A program made the position numbers and the translations under genes. A model generated the notes under the pieces. That model saw nothing but the letters and a program-made list of their open reading frames with translations. It searched no databases and was not told where the DNA came from. 64,000 nt of DNA from Deuterostichococcus epilithicus (Eukaryota; Chlorophyta; Trebouxiophyceae; Prasiolales; Stichococcaceae): assembly GCA_033439295.1 (NCBI GenBank), contig JAVTLE010000021.1, positions 1,240,009-1,304,008 of the forward strand, read 5' to 3'. Shown here piece by piece: positions 11,001 to 20,791 of this stretch; the stretch's first letter is position 1; every line of letters starts with the position of its first letter.

Positions 11001-14000
11001 TGGCGGCACAACAGTAGCACTATGACCGTCCAGCAGTAGAGCTTGGACCAGGAGGCTTCTCGATTGCTGCAGCGTCTGCCTGAAGATTCATGCCTGGAAA
11101 GGCAGCAGGCAGCCGCCTGCAGTCTCCCTGGCACGGCCAGCTAACAAGCATGCTGGAAGTGGCTGGAGGTTGCAGGCAGGCGCACATTGAACGTGACGCG
11201 GAAGTCCAGAGATGTAAAGTCGTTGTAAGCGTTGAACTGGTACTGTGTCTCGATGCTGGCGATGCTGACTTGCAGCAGCCGCCGGTTGCCTGCGGAAATG
11301 GGCAGCATTGCGACTACCCACGGTGCAACCGACATTGCGGTGCTACACTCGAGCTGCTCGGAGGCGAAGCCAGTCTATACATGCGAAACTGCCACATTGC
11401 AGGTGGCTAAAATGGACGAGGCTGTGCCCAGCGGCGTGAGCCGCAAGTGCACCCGACCTTGGAGCGCACAGATGACGATCACCCAAACCAGTTGCACGAC
11501 AACTACATCCCCTGGCCGAGTAGGACGTTGCTGCGTGCAGGCAGGCACAGGCACTCTTGCAACAGTTGCAAACATGCACAGGCGAATGCCCTAGCGGCGC
11601 TCACCCAGTAGGCCCGAGGTGGAGGCCGATGCATTGACGACCGGCGCCTGGACGCTGGGCCGGAACTCGCCGACAGACAGCGAGAAGTTCCACGGCCGGG
11701 CCAGATTCATGATGCGGTAGGCATTGGCCATTTCCGCGGTCAGGTTGCTGTCAGGCGCCACTGTCACCTGGCCGACCACCCGCTGCCAAGCCGTGCCTCT
11801 GCGGCGGCAGTGTGAGCAGGAAGACTCAGGCTGCATAGACGCCATGTAACCCAACAGCTCAAAACCTCTGCCCATGTGCCTGGGCTGCACTGCGCGACCC
11901 TGACAGCTGCATCGTTGTGTGAAGAGCGCATGTGGGCGGGATGTGCGTGAGAACGGCAAGAGGCCGGGGAGGGGTGGGTGGGAAGCGCTCACATGGTGAC
12001 CTGCTCCCCCTCCGGCAGCGTGCCATTCTGCCACTCCAAGCGGGACACATTGTATGGCAGCCTCGGGACCGGCTTGAACACCGTGGTGTCTGGCATGGGC
12101 ACTACGAGCTGCCTGCCGTTTATCGCGTCCACCTGCACACACACAAGCTTGCACTGTTGTCGTCCCTATGTCCATGGTGGGCGACAGCGGCAGTGTCGGC
12201 AAATCCTGCCAAGCGCCTGCACCCATCAGGCAGCAGCAGTCTGGCTGCATGCGAGCTGCGGTGCCTGCACCGAGCGGCTGCAAATCTGCTCTCAATGGCC
12301 CTTTCCGTTCCCCCTTCTGCGCCAATGTCTCAGCCGGCAGCAGGCAGCAGCGCCGGCCTGGCCAACAGTGTACGGCCGGAGCAGCAGCAGTAGTAATGGC
12401 GCTACAGGGTGTGCACAGGCGGGCGCAGGGCACCTCACCTGAGCCTGCAGGGTGTAGCCCGCCACTGGGGTGACGCGCAGCACGGTGGAATTGCATGGAA
12501 TGCCGGCGATGGCCAGCGACGCCGGCAAGTCCAGCAGCGCCGTCACCAGCGCCTGTGGTTGACATTACATTACAGCGCTCAAAGCCCTGTGGTCGTGTGC
12601 AATGCAGACAGCATGCCCAGTGACGCCATGGCCAGTGCCTGCGTGTGGCGCCACAGCGATTGCGAACATACGGTGTCGAATATGATGCGACGCGGGCCAG
12701 GAGCGGCGGCTGCCCAAACACACGTCGTTGCTCTCCTGAGGTCGGCCATTGGCCACTGATTGCAGGGAGCAATTGGCCATGGGATGCAGAAGAGAATCAC
12801 TGTCCTATGTGCATCAGCTGAGCTGCCGGCAAGAGGCTCTGCGCGGCCGGGCAGCGACAGTGGCGACACCGCTCCCGCCGCCGCTCCCGCCGCTGCCCCA
12901 CTGCCGGATGTGCCCCAGCGTCCATACCCGACCAAAGCTGCAGAGCCACACCTGCTCAAAGTAGTCAGCGATGGAGCTGGTGCTCATGACGATGGTGAGG
13001 TTGGCGGTCTTGGCCGGCAGGCTCTGGTGCACCGTCTGGATGTGCGCCCAGCGCGCCCCGATGCCATTAAACAGCCGCGGCAGCAGCTGCTGCATCGTGT
13101 ACAGCACCAGCGTCTGCTTCTGCTCCGTCATTGGCACAATGTCCTCGCCCACCAGCTGCAGCATCAGAGACAGGCGTCGTCGTCATGGGCTCTGTCACGG
13201 GTGCAGCCATGGGGCATTAGCAGCCGGCCGCAGGTGCTTGCGGGCACATCGTGGCGCAGCGTGCGCATGGCATCCAGCTGCAGGTGCGATGGCAGGCACA
13301 TGACGGCACCGCCTGTGCACTGGAGAGCTCAGAGGCGATGACAATGACAGCCGGGCAGCGGCAGGTCTAGACAGCAGCAGGGAGCGGGAACGGGGGGGAG
13401 CCGACCTGCAGGTCCATCTGTACGGCGGTGTTGTTCGCCCGCGGCAACCGCGGGAACACGGTCCGGGCTGCATACTCAGACACGTTGGCGTCCAGCGTGA
13501 GCGCCGTCACCTAGATTGGGCACGATTGCCAACAGGTCAGCGCAGGAGCACAGAAGATCACTGTTGCAACAGGCGAGTGCCAAACGCAACACTGCTGATG
13601 CGGCTGGCTGGCCATTGCCAGAGCGTCTCGCCTGGTGCCGGCATGCCTTTCTGCTGTGCAGCAGGGTGCACAGGCCCTCCATGCGAAGCTGATGCATCAG
13701 GCAGCATCAGGCAGCTTGCACGCGTCGCAGTCTGCTGGGTGCGGGCTGTCGACGAGCAGGAGAGGCAGGCGGCCAGGCATCTCACCAGGTAGCCCCGCTG
13801 CCGCATGGCGTTCTCGAACAGCGGCGTGTTCTTTGCCAGCGGCAGCCACGAGGCCGGCAGGCGCGCCGCGAGGTCGCTGCCCGCTATCGCCGTCACCTCA
13901 ATGTCCACTGCCTCATACTGCTGGTACGCATTGAAAGAATCTGTTCTCAAACGTCCCAAAGCCGCCTCAGCCGCGGCCGCGGCGCGTAGCCCTGCACCAT

Positions 14001-15106
14001 GATACAGTGGAGGCTTCGTGCCAGAAAGAGAGACCATGCGTGGGTGTGAGTTGCGAAGCAAGGCAGAGCGCGCTGCTGATCAACCTCACTCTGGGTTCAC
14101 GTTGCACCATGCAGGTCGGTGTGTGATGGATCAGCGCACCTGCTGCTTCTGAAGTGACATTGGCGGTGACCACCGGCGCCATGACCGGCTTGGTCACGTT
14201 GCCAAACCTGACCAGCAGGTTGAACATCTGGTACTCCTGGTTGAAGCTCTCTTTCACCTTTGTCACAAAATCCTCATCGGGCACGCTGTCGATGGCATTC
14301 CTCTGCGTGTCCATGCCTACGACCCTGTGTGTCGCAAATATCTCCGTTGGTATGCCTCCGATGCCAGGTGTGACATCATTGCGTGCTGGTGCAGCACGTC
14401 AGCGTCCTCTGGCCACCTTGCAGAGCCAAGTGTGTGGTCAACGAATTCTAAAGAGAGATGTTGTTGCAGTGGAAGGATGCAGAACCCGCCTATATCTGGT
14501 GACGCCGAGGGCGAAGCCGGCGCCGCCATCGCCCAGCAGTGTGCCGGGCTGAAAGAATGTGGAGAGCCGCCTTATGAGCTCGTCTCCGTCTGAGGTCTCG
14601 TAGGCGAGACGGCTGGCGTCTGGCGGCGGCGGCGGCGCTGATGGCGCCAGCATCTGCCCCGCCGCTTTTGGCGCGATGCAACATAGCACCAGTGCTGGTA
14701 CTGCGCACAGTAGCCAGCTGCCCGGTCCAAGTTTTCGCCGATGCCGCGAGGGGGGCGGGCCCCCTCTGTGCGCCGGTGCTGCAGTGCTGCCGCCGGGCGG
14801 CTCGCCCACGCTGCGCTGCCGTCTCCTGCCGCCGTGCTGGCTGACTCCGCTGCCGCGGCCCCCCACATCTGGTGCGTTGCAGCCTCCCACGTCTGCAGCC
14901 GCTCCGCCGCAGCCAGAGTAGCCTGCTGTCCGGTCGCCGCCGCCGCCGTCGCAAGTGTATGCGTCAGCGCCACCAGGGCCGGCGGCGCTGCTGCCGCGAG
15001 CTCGTGCCCCGGCCTCCCCCATGGGCTGGCCTACGCGTTCTGCTGGCCGCCGCTGCAGCCCGGCATTGCGTGCGGCCGCGGCTCCGCGCACCGCTCGCGT
15101 TTGCAC
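5003..15106 (-). CDS. receptor-like protein kinase with duplicated ectodomain (TKL-like)
   Basis: A long multi-exon minus-strand gene read from motifs. A signal-peptide-like core lies at about 14716-14680 (WLLCAVPALVLCC, then APKAAG). The ectodomain spans about 14650-9240 and is two colinear copies of one module. A glycine/alanine-rich membrane helix lies at about 9180-9100 (GAAIAGLVVGVLAAVAAFAA), followed by a basic, Ser-rich juxtamembrane segment (8815-8350). Kinase motifs follow in order: LGEGSYGRV (about 8110), VAVKVLH (about 7890), hinge MLVLEYME (about 7490), HSDMKARN (about 6800), SDVGVAR (about 6745), APEILLNQR (about 6500), DVYSFGVMLWEIVTG (about 6190) and a subdomain XI Arg (LRPSAKRC, about 5760). 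The Ser-rich tail ends at TAG 5003. The catalytic loop is HSD rather than HRD (non-RD) and DFG is replaced by DVG. It probably acts at the plasma membrane; the ligand is unknown. The start is uncertain: the open frame reaches 15106, but the true first exon may differ. Confidence 0.75.
9240..12135 (-). other. receptor kinase ectodomain, module copy 2
   Basis: The membrane-proximal copy. Counterpart blocks in order are WNFSLSVGEF...QAPVV (about 11680), FNAYNDFTSLDFRVTF (about 11240), LPQSLLPLALPLALVQGVLR (about 10900), ILTLDGTLDSAATP (about 10585), VLPPLSNGLGPRWVRII (about 9950) and ALLDLSGLPVSLE...VTGFTLEAQ (about 9345-9250). It is followed directly by the membrane helix. Similarity to copy 1 is clear at the protein level but not at the DNA level, so the duplication is old. 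Confidence 0.7.
9371..9478. repeat. short tandem duplication in the receptor kinase gene
   Basis: Two adjacent copies of about 45-48 bp (cagtattccgtacagtcggt... and cagtattcggtgcagtcagt..., each followed by acgtccagcagca). It lies at or beside an exon border of the ectodomain just before the last block of module copy 2, so one copy may include a duplicated splice region. Confidence 0.6.
12430..14650 (-). other. receptor kinase ectodomain, module copy 1
   Basis: The membrane-distal copy of the repeated ectodomain module, in five to seven exons. In order it shows FNLLVRFGN...MAPVV (about 14200), FNAYQQYEAVDIEVTA (about 13930), LPASWLPLAKNTPLFENAMR (about 13840), ALTLDANVSEYAART (about 13490), LLPRLFNGIGARWAHIQ (about 13080) and a closing ALLDLPASLAIAG...VAGYTLQAQ (about 12540-12435). 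Each block has a counterpart in copy 2 in the same order. I do not recognise the fold. N-glycosylation-type sequons are frequent, which fits an extracellular location. Confidence 0.7.
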
Positions 15107-15111
15107 CTCAC

Positions 15112-15585
15112 GTGGCTAGTCGAGGCCTGATACAGCAGAGACAGCATCTTTGCGAGGGCAGCCTGCCGCACGGCGCTGTCAGTGACATAGCCGAGAGACT
15201 CAGGAAGCTCTCAACAAGGCCGGCCCGGAAGTGGGCAGCGAGCCCCTCAAGTGTGTCCGCAGGGGCGCGTGAGTACCAGCACACGGTGGTGACCGCCTGG
15301 CGGCCCTCGGCCGGCCCCACCGGCGCTGAAACCGGGCCAGAATGCACCAGCAGAGTTATTTTGCCATCATCAGATTGACAGCCGCCGCGCAGGACCTGGC
15401 GGGCCCTGCCCGTGCATGGGTTGGGCCACGACGCGTGACGCCAACCCGGCCGGCCAATCCGTGCAGGCATTAAGACTGCGGGGTTACAACAAGCACTGGA
15501 CTTCCATATCGCAGGCACTCCAGTGTCGACCCACGCGCAGGGGCTTGGCGTCATCCGTTGCGTAGGCGGACAGGGCACGACGCAT
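15112..15585 (-). CDS. unidentified exons upstream of the receptor kinase
   Basis: A possible first exon (ATG ending at 15585, MRRALSAYATDDAKPLR, donor CGC|gtgggt) joins in phase 0 to an exon after CCAG at about 15399 that reads VLRGGCQSDDGKITLLVHSG, WYSRAPADTLEGLAAHF and RAGLVESF. Near 15200 the protein-like frame shifts by one base into ESLGYVTDSAVRQAALAKML and LLYQAS, ending at a good donor (CAC|gtgagg, 15112). A third helical segment may follow at about 14980-14760 (ALVALTHTLATA, ERLQTWEAATHQMWGAA). I do not recognise the family. The frame change could be a one-base sequence error or real damage. These exons may belong to a separate small gene or to the 5' end of the receptor kinase. Confidence 0.4.
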
Positions 15586-16171
15586 ACGAAGGAGCCTGGG
15601 GACCGCGTGCTGCTGTACTAACTAGACACAGCCTTGGTTGGTGTCCTGAGCCGCCGCTGGCAGTTCGCTGCACCCAACGTGCAGCAAACCTCACCTGCTC
15701 TGTCGGGCAATCCCGGGGAGCGCCTGCACGGCGCGGTGCTCCCTCGGCCCAGGACTAGGATGCGCCGGAAGGCTGGACGTCAAGAAACGCACGAATTGCA
15801 AGGATGGCGCTGCAGGTATACGCCGCGTTGCTCCTGGCCAACTTCCTGGGAGTGAAGTACCAGCTGGCACCCCTTTTCGAGCGCTTTCTATTCGTCAGCT
15901 GAGCCGAGCTTACATTTGCCGATCAGGCTCGTTCTAATACGCTGAACGGATTGTTGTGCAGCCCACTTGTGGATGTGTTGTCGCCCTGGTGCAGGCCCGT
16001 ACTAGTTGACTGCGCTTTCAGCTTCATGATGCCGTAATCCGGGGCTGCTTCGGAAGGCCTGTCGCTCAGCCAGACCCTCCAACGATACCAGCAGCAAATT
16101 CATACCAGAAAGCCCTTTGACGACCAGTCGGACTGTGAGGAGGCTTGCCCTTCCAGAGTGCTGTGGAATTG
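15586..16171. other. intergenic region, nothing recognised
   Basis: Lies downstream of the uL1 stop codon and upstream of the unidentified exons. It has no conserved frame, repeat or RNA-like structure that I can support, and it probably holds the uL1 3' UTR. Confidence 0.4.
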
Positions 16172-17756
16172 CTACCGGGCCGTCTGCGCCGCCTGCACCA
16201 GCAACTGCGTGGACACGCCAAAGCCAGGCCCCATGGTGGACGCGACATTGGCCCGCAGTATATAGCCCGACGCCGCACTGCCCTTGACGCCCTTGGGCCG
16301 CAGCGTCAGCACCGCGCGGACCAGCGCCAGGGTGTTGGCCTCCAGCGCTGCCGCCTCGAAACTAGCTTTGCCTACGCCGCAGCGCACCACCGCGGCGCGG
16401 TCCGCCCTGCAGAGGCGGGGGAGTACACGCTGTCAAGCACTTGATTTGCAAACCGCATGCTGCGATTGCTGGTGCTGAAGTCGTGATGCCGAGGGCCACC
16501 AGGCCGCAGTACGACCTGCCGCCTGAAGCGCCTGGCGCAGAAGGTGTGCCGGTCAGCAGGAATCAGACCCACCTGAAGTCAATGCGGCCCTGCTTGAGCG
16601 TGCGCACCGCGGCTGCCACATCGTCCGTCAGCGTGCCCAGCTTGGGGTTGGGCATCAGCCCCCGCGGCCCCAGAACGCGCGCGATCCTGGTCGCGGCAAT
16701 ATGACCAGGGTCAGCGTTTCGGGGCACTCCCAGGAGCGGGCACTGTGCAGGGTTTCGAGACGAGGCCACACGTTGAAGCAGACATGATGCGGTGTACACA
16801 GTGTCTTCAACATGATGCATTTACCTGCCCAAGGACCCCTTCATGCCGGGGGTCGCCACCGCCTTGTCAAAGTCGATGGCGGAGCTGCCGGCCTCCTGGA
16901 TGCGGGCGATCAGATCGTCGCTGCCAACCACCTCCGCCCCTGTGCAGCAACCGATGTCAGAAATGACAAATCTGGTTTGCTTTACCACAGCCGCCCATGG
17001 CGAGCAACACTGGAGGAGCCCAGCAGAGGTGCAGGGAAGCTTTTGTTGCAGCCCATGTGCTCCCTCATGCCGGCAGCACTGCTCGACGTCTGCTATCACT
17101 CAGCACTTCATCCAATTCCGCGAAGCTTGTCCAATGAGGCCACACGAAGCCTTCTGGCTGCCAACGACATCGGAGCCCTTTTCGTCCTCGTCGCACAGTC
17201 GCACCTGCTGCTCGGGCGGCATCCGCATCGGCGCCCTCCGCAAAGACGGCCACACGCACCGCCTTGCCCGTGCCGTGCGGTAGCGTGGCCGTGCCTCGCA
17301 CTGCGTGATCGCCCCGCCTCGGGTCTGTGCCCAGCACCAGCGAGACCTCTACGGTCTCGTCGAATTTGGCCTTTGCTGTCGCCTGCGTGTGCACAGCTGC
17401 GGGGTTGGGCACTTGCATGCACCTGATCCATGCTGGCCGGCTCCGCACCGCTGCAGTCATGGTGCTGATGAGCACGATTGATGCATATGTCAACCAGAAC
17501 ATCTCTATCCTGTGCTGCAAGGCTTGGCTTGCGATCGGCCAGGCCTTTGAACCCAGCAGCGCACCTTCACAGATGCCAGCGCATTCAGGAGCGGCGACGC
17601 CGGCGGCCTGTGCTTCTCTCCACGTGCCACGAAGCGCGGCAGCGGCAGCGTGGGGTCCTCCGGTCTAAGGGCAGCTGCTGGGCTGGCGGCAGACTGCTGC
17701 GGTGAGGTGTGGAGGCTGGCGACCGCCGGCTGCGCACGCAAAAGTGACACCGTCAC
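16172..17756 (-). CDS. organellar (bacterial-type) large-subunit ribosomal protein uL1
   Basis: Five exons with exact phase continuity: 17756-17565, 17382-17205, 16939-16825, 16686-16573 and 16406-16172, giving 277 residues. Every intron is GT-AG. The leader ([19 protein letters not shown]) is rich in Ala, Arg and Ser and looks like an organelle presequence. The body matches bacterial uL1: [41 protein letters not shown], then the signature [20 protein letters not shown], and [18 protein letters not shown]. uL1 forms the ribosomal L1 stalk and binds 23S rRNA near the E site. The HTSP-type leader favours mitochondria, but a plastid location is not excluded by sequence alone. Confidence 0.92.
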
Positions 17757-18204
17757 CAGCTGAGTTCAACGGGCCTGATGTTTCTACTACTGACATAGAA
17801 AGCTTCCAGTTCGACCCGTGTATGCTCCAGGTTGGCCTTGTGCAGGGGCGTGCAAGTGGCTGGCTTTCGGCCGATTTACCTGGCTGCAGCATCGGTCCAA
17901 GGCGGCGCTCACAGCCCCGCTGTGGGCCAGCCACCGAGCCTGTACTGAGGCAAACGCACTGCACCTCCCTGCCAGCATCTCGCTGTAGTGCTGCCACACC
18001 AGAAAATTGGAAAGCAATCAACAGATTGGTCTCGACAACGAATGCGTCTCACGCAAACCCTCGCCTTGCGAACCCAATGAGCCGTGTTGATCACCGATGT
18101 ACAGCAACTCTCAGGTTGCCTCACAATGATGCGCGTCCGGTCGTGCGACAGCACAAGGGAAATGCAGTGGCCGGCGCAGAGGCAGCAGCAGGCGTTTTCT
18201 TTTA
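17757..18204. promoter_or_regulatory. uL1 upstream region
   Basis: About 450 bp between the uL1 start codon and the left arm of the foldback element, expected to contain the uL1 promoter. No specific motif is evident. A long plus-strand open frame crosses it into the satellite, but it has no protein-like features here. Confidence 0.35.
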
Positions 18205-18389
18205 TTTTCTCTTCTTTATCCGCTTCAAGACATGGCTCAACGGAAAAGCCGGACGTGGCGTGCAGTGCTGGCGGCGCTCATCGAGAGGCTTGGTCCACGA
18301 AAGTTATGCGAGCATGCAACGGAAGAAAGTGCGCCCTATTCTTTCATCACTCTTTCCTGCTTTGTATGCGGTTTTTCATTTCTTTTCGG

Positions 18390-19250
18390 AGAGCAACAGA
18401 AGAAAACAAACACACAACGGAAGAAAGTCCCGATCCTGGCTTTCTTCCGTTGTATGCATTTCTTCTTCTGTTGCAACAGAACAAAACAAACGTACAACGG
18501 ACGAAAGTCCCAATAATCCTGGCTTTCTTCCCTTGTATGCATTTCTTCTTCTGTTGCAACAGAACAAAACAAACGTACAACGGACGAAAGTCCCAATAAT
18601 CCTGGCTCTCTTCCGTTGCAGCGCCAACAGAAGAAAGCAAGCATACAACGGAAGAAAGTCCCAATCCTGGCTTTCTTCCGTTGTATGCATTTCTTCTTCT
18701 GTTGCAACAGAACAAAACAAACGTACAACGGACGAAAGTCCCAATAATCCTGGCTTTCTTCCGTTGCAGCGCCAGCAGAAGAAAACAAACATACAACGGA
18801 AGAAAGTCCCAATCCTGGCTTTTTTCCGTTGTATGCATCTTTTTCCTCCGTTGCAGCGCCAACATGCCTTTCTTCCGTTGTATACATATTTTCTTTCGTT
18901 GCCTTTCTTCCGTTGTGTGTTTGTTTTCTTCTGTTGGCGCTGCAACCGAGGAAAACATGCATACAACGGAAAAAAGGCAGCAGAGTCGCATCCCTGGGAG
19001 TATCTTCTCTTCAGTTGGCGCTGCAACGGAAGAAAGCATACATACAACGGCAGAAACAAGACTTTTTTCCGTTGTATATATCTCTTCTTCTGTTCACCGC
19101 GCAACATTCCTTTCTTCCGTTGTATGCATCTTTTCTTTCGTTGCCTTTCTTCCGTTGTGTGTTTGTGTTCTTCTGTTGGCGCTGCAACGGAAGAAAACAT
19201 GCACACAACGGAAGAAAGCCAGGATTGGGACTTTCTTCCGTTGTGTGTTA
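18390..19250. repeat. dyad-symmetric satellite array, left block
   Basis: Tandem and inverted units combine ggaagaaagtccca, cctggctttcttccgttg, tatgcatttcttcttctg and ttgcaacagaacaaaac. Because ggaagaaa and tttcttcc alternate, each unit can fold on itself. Units differ by short indels, such as the alternation of caatcctgg and caataatcctgg. At about 18830-19200 the unit changes to variants with tgtgtgtttgt and gttggcgctgcaac. Several frames on both strands stay open across the array only because the unit lacks stops. Confidence 0.8.
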
Positions 19251-20174
19251 GTTTGATCACCTTCGGTGATTCAAACTTATGCACTCAAGTTTTCCGCTTG
19301 TCCGTAGTAAACCCTAAGAGTCGTCGACGGGAAACCTCTCACGCCTGCTGCCGGTTGCAGTCTGCGTCTTCGGGTCTTCCGTGGTCCGTCAGCTGCTCCT
19401 TGAGTCAGTCTGCAGACCTTGCGAGAGGCAGGGGCCTCGCGCTGAAGCTGGCCGTGCGAACGGCGCCCCGGCAGCCGGCGTTGTAAGATTTGGCGAGTTG
19501 ATGTAAGAATCGTTTCCGCGCCCTTAGTAAAATTTTCCATAGAACGGGGGATGGTTCTGGGTACTTATTGCTAGGTATGAAAACGAGGGTGATGTTCGCG
19601 ATTGCCAGACGCAGACTGTGATTCGGAAGCCTCCCGGCTGCAGAGCGGTCCGCTGGCAGGTTGCAAGGCTGCTGCTGCTGGCAGCCGCTGCGCGCTGCGG
19701 CAGGTTGCAAAAGTGGCGTTTCGGAGGGATCAACGACGGGGGGAAATTAAGGACTTTTATCCCCAACGGGCTGTGCCTGGCTAGGGATGCTTGGCAGCCG
19801 AGCTGCATGCGGCAAATTGCGCCTGCTTGTTTCAGCACATGTCACAAATGCTTCTGCAGTGATGTGCGAGTGCTTTCGGCTTGGAAACTCCACGTCGCGC
19901 CGACTCTCATGCACATCTTATGATTTTTTCCCACCCCCAGAGCCGTGAGTGTTCTGGAGCGTGCTGATGTGCTATCTGTATGAGTCCTGCGATCGTGATA
20001 GCACGAGCATGCCATGCCAGCTGCTGCATGCTGCGATGTGTCATTGGCCGTTTTCGCTACAGGGTGCTGCTCGGTGCTGGCATTCCTCGGCCGGCCTGAT
20101 TAACGACCTGGCTGCTCCCTTTCGGCTGGCCCCTTTCGATCAAACTCGCGTCTCGCCCCCGGCGGGCGCCCATT

Positions 20175-20420
20175 GTTTGTTTTCTTCTGCTGGCGCTGCA
20201 ACGGAAGAAAGCCAGGATTATTGGGACTTTCGTCCGTTGTACGTTTGTTTTGTTCTGTTCTGTTGCAACAGAAGAAGAAATGCATACAACGGAAGAAAGC
20301 CAGGATTGGGACTTGCTTCCGTTGTATGCTTGATTTTCTTCTGTTGGCGCTGCAACGGAAGAAACATGTATACAACGAAAGAAAGCCACGATTGGGACTT
20401 TCTTCCGTTGCATGCTCGCG
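20175..20420. repeat. dyad-symmetric satellite array, right block
   Basis: The same satellite in the opposite orientation to the 18.4-18.8 kb units (cgctgcaacggaagaaagcc, gggactttcgtccgttgtac). It forms the inner part of the right arm of the foldback element. Confidence 0.75.
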
Positions 20421-20791
20421 TAGCTTTCATGGACTGAGCCTCTCGAATAAGCGCCGCCCGCACTGCACGCCACGTCCGACTTTTCCGTTCGTTGAACCAT
20501 GGCTCGAAGCGGATAAAGAAGAGAAAAGAAGCATACAACTGTTTGCCAGCAGCCATGGCCAGCGCAGATGCAGCAGCGGCAGGGCTGAGGTGCAGCGTAG
20601 ACAGAGGGCAGCCAGAGGAAGGCCCGAACCACGCACCAGGCAGAGTATCACCCAGAACCTAGCGTTTATGACGCCGTCCGGACATCGTCCGCCGACAGCA
20701 CGCAGGAAGCATCCTCAACTATTTTCGTGGCCACACAGCTGTTGATTACCGTCTCCACACAGCAAAACCATATACGTCCCGCAGCAGCAGT

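Larger units (their letters stand above)
18205..20527. mobile_element. foldback-like element with long inverted arms
   Basis: The outer ends are inverted copies. The sequence starting ttttctcttctttatccgct at 18205 reappears, reverse-complemented, ending at 20527. The match continues for about 130 bp (for example ggacgtggcgtgcagtgc and gcgagcatgcaacggaaga) with scattered differences. Inside both ends the arms turn into a satellite built on cttccgttgta and its complement. The left arm runs to about 19250 and the right arm from about 20175 to the end; about 925 bp of unrelated DNA lies between. No transposase-like frame is present and I could not find a clear target-site duplication. The structure fits a non-autonomous foldback or large MITE-type DNA element, or alternatively an inverted duplication of a satellite. 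Confidence 0.6.

Noticed and set aside
18376-19284. 302-codon minus-strand open frame
   Set aside because: The same satellite effect on the other strand; no domain or start context.
17702-19486. 594-codon plus-strand open frame
   Set aside because: It is open because the satellite unit lacks stops. Other frames on both strands are open over the same array, and the peptide is only the translated repeat.
18205-20527. CRISPR-like array
   Set aside because: Repeats are inverted and variable, without regular unique spacers, and the host is eukaryotic.
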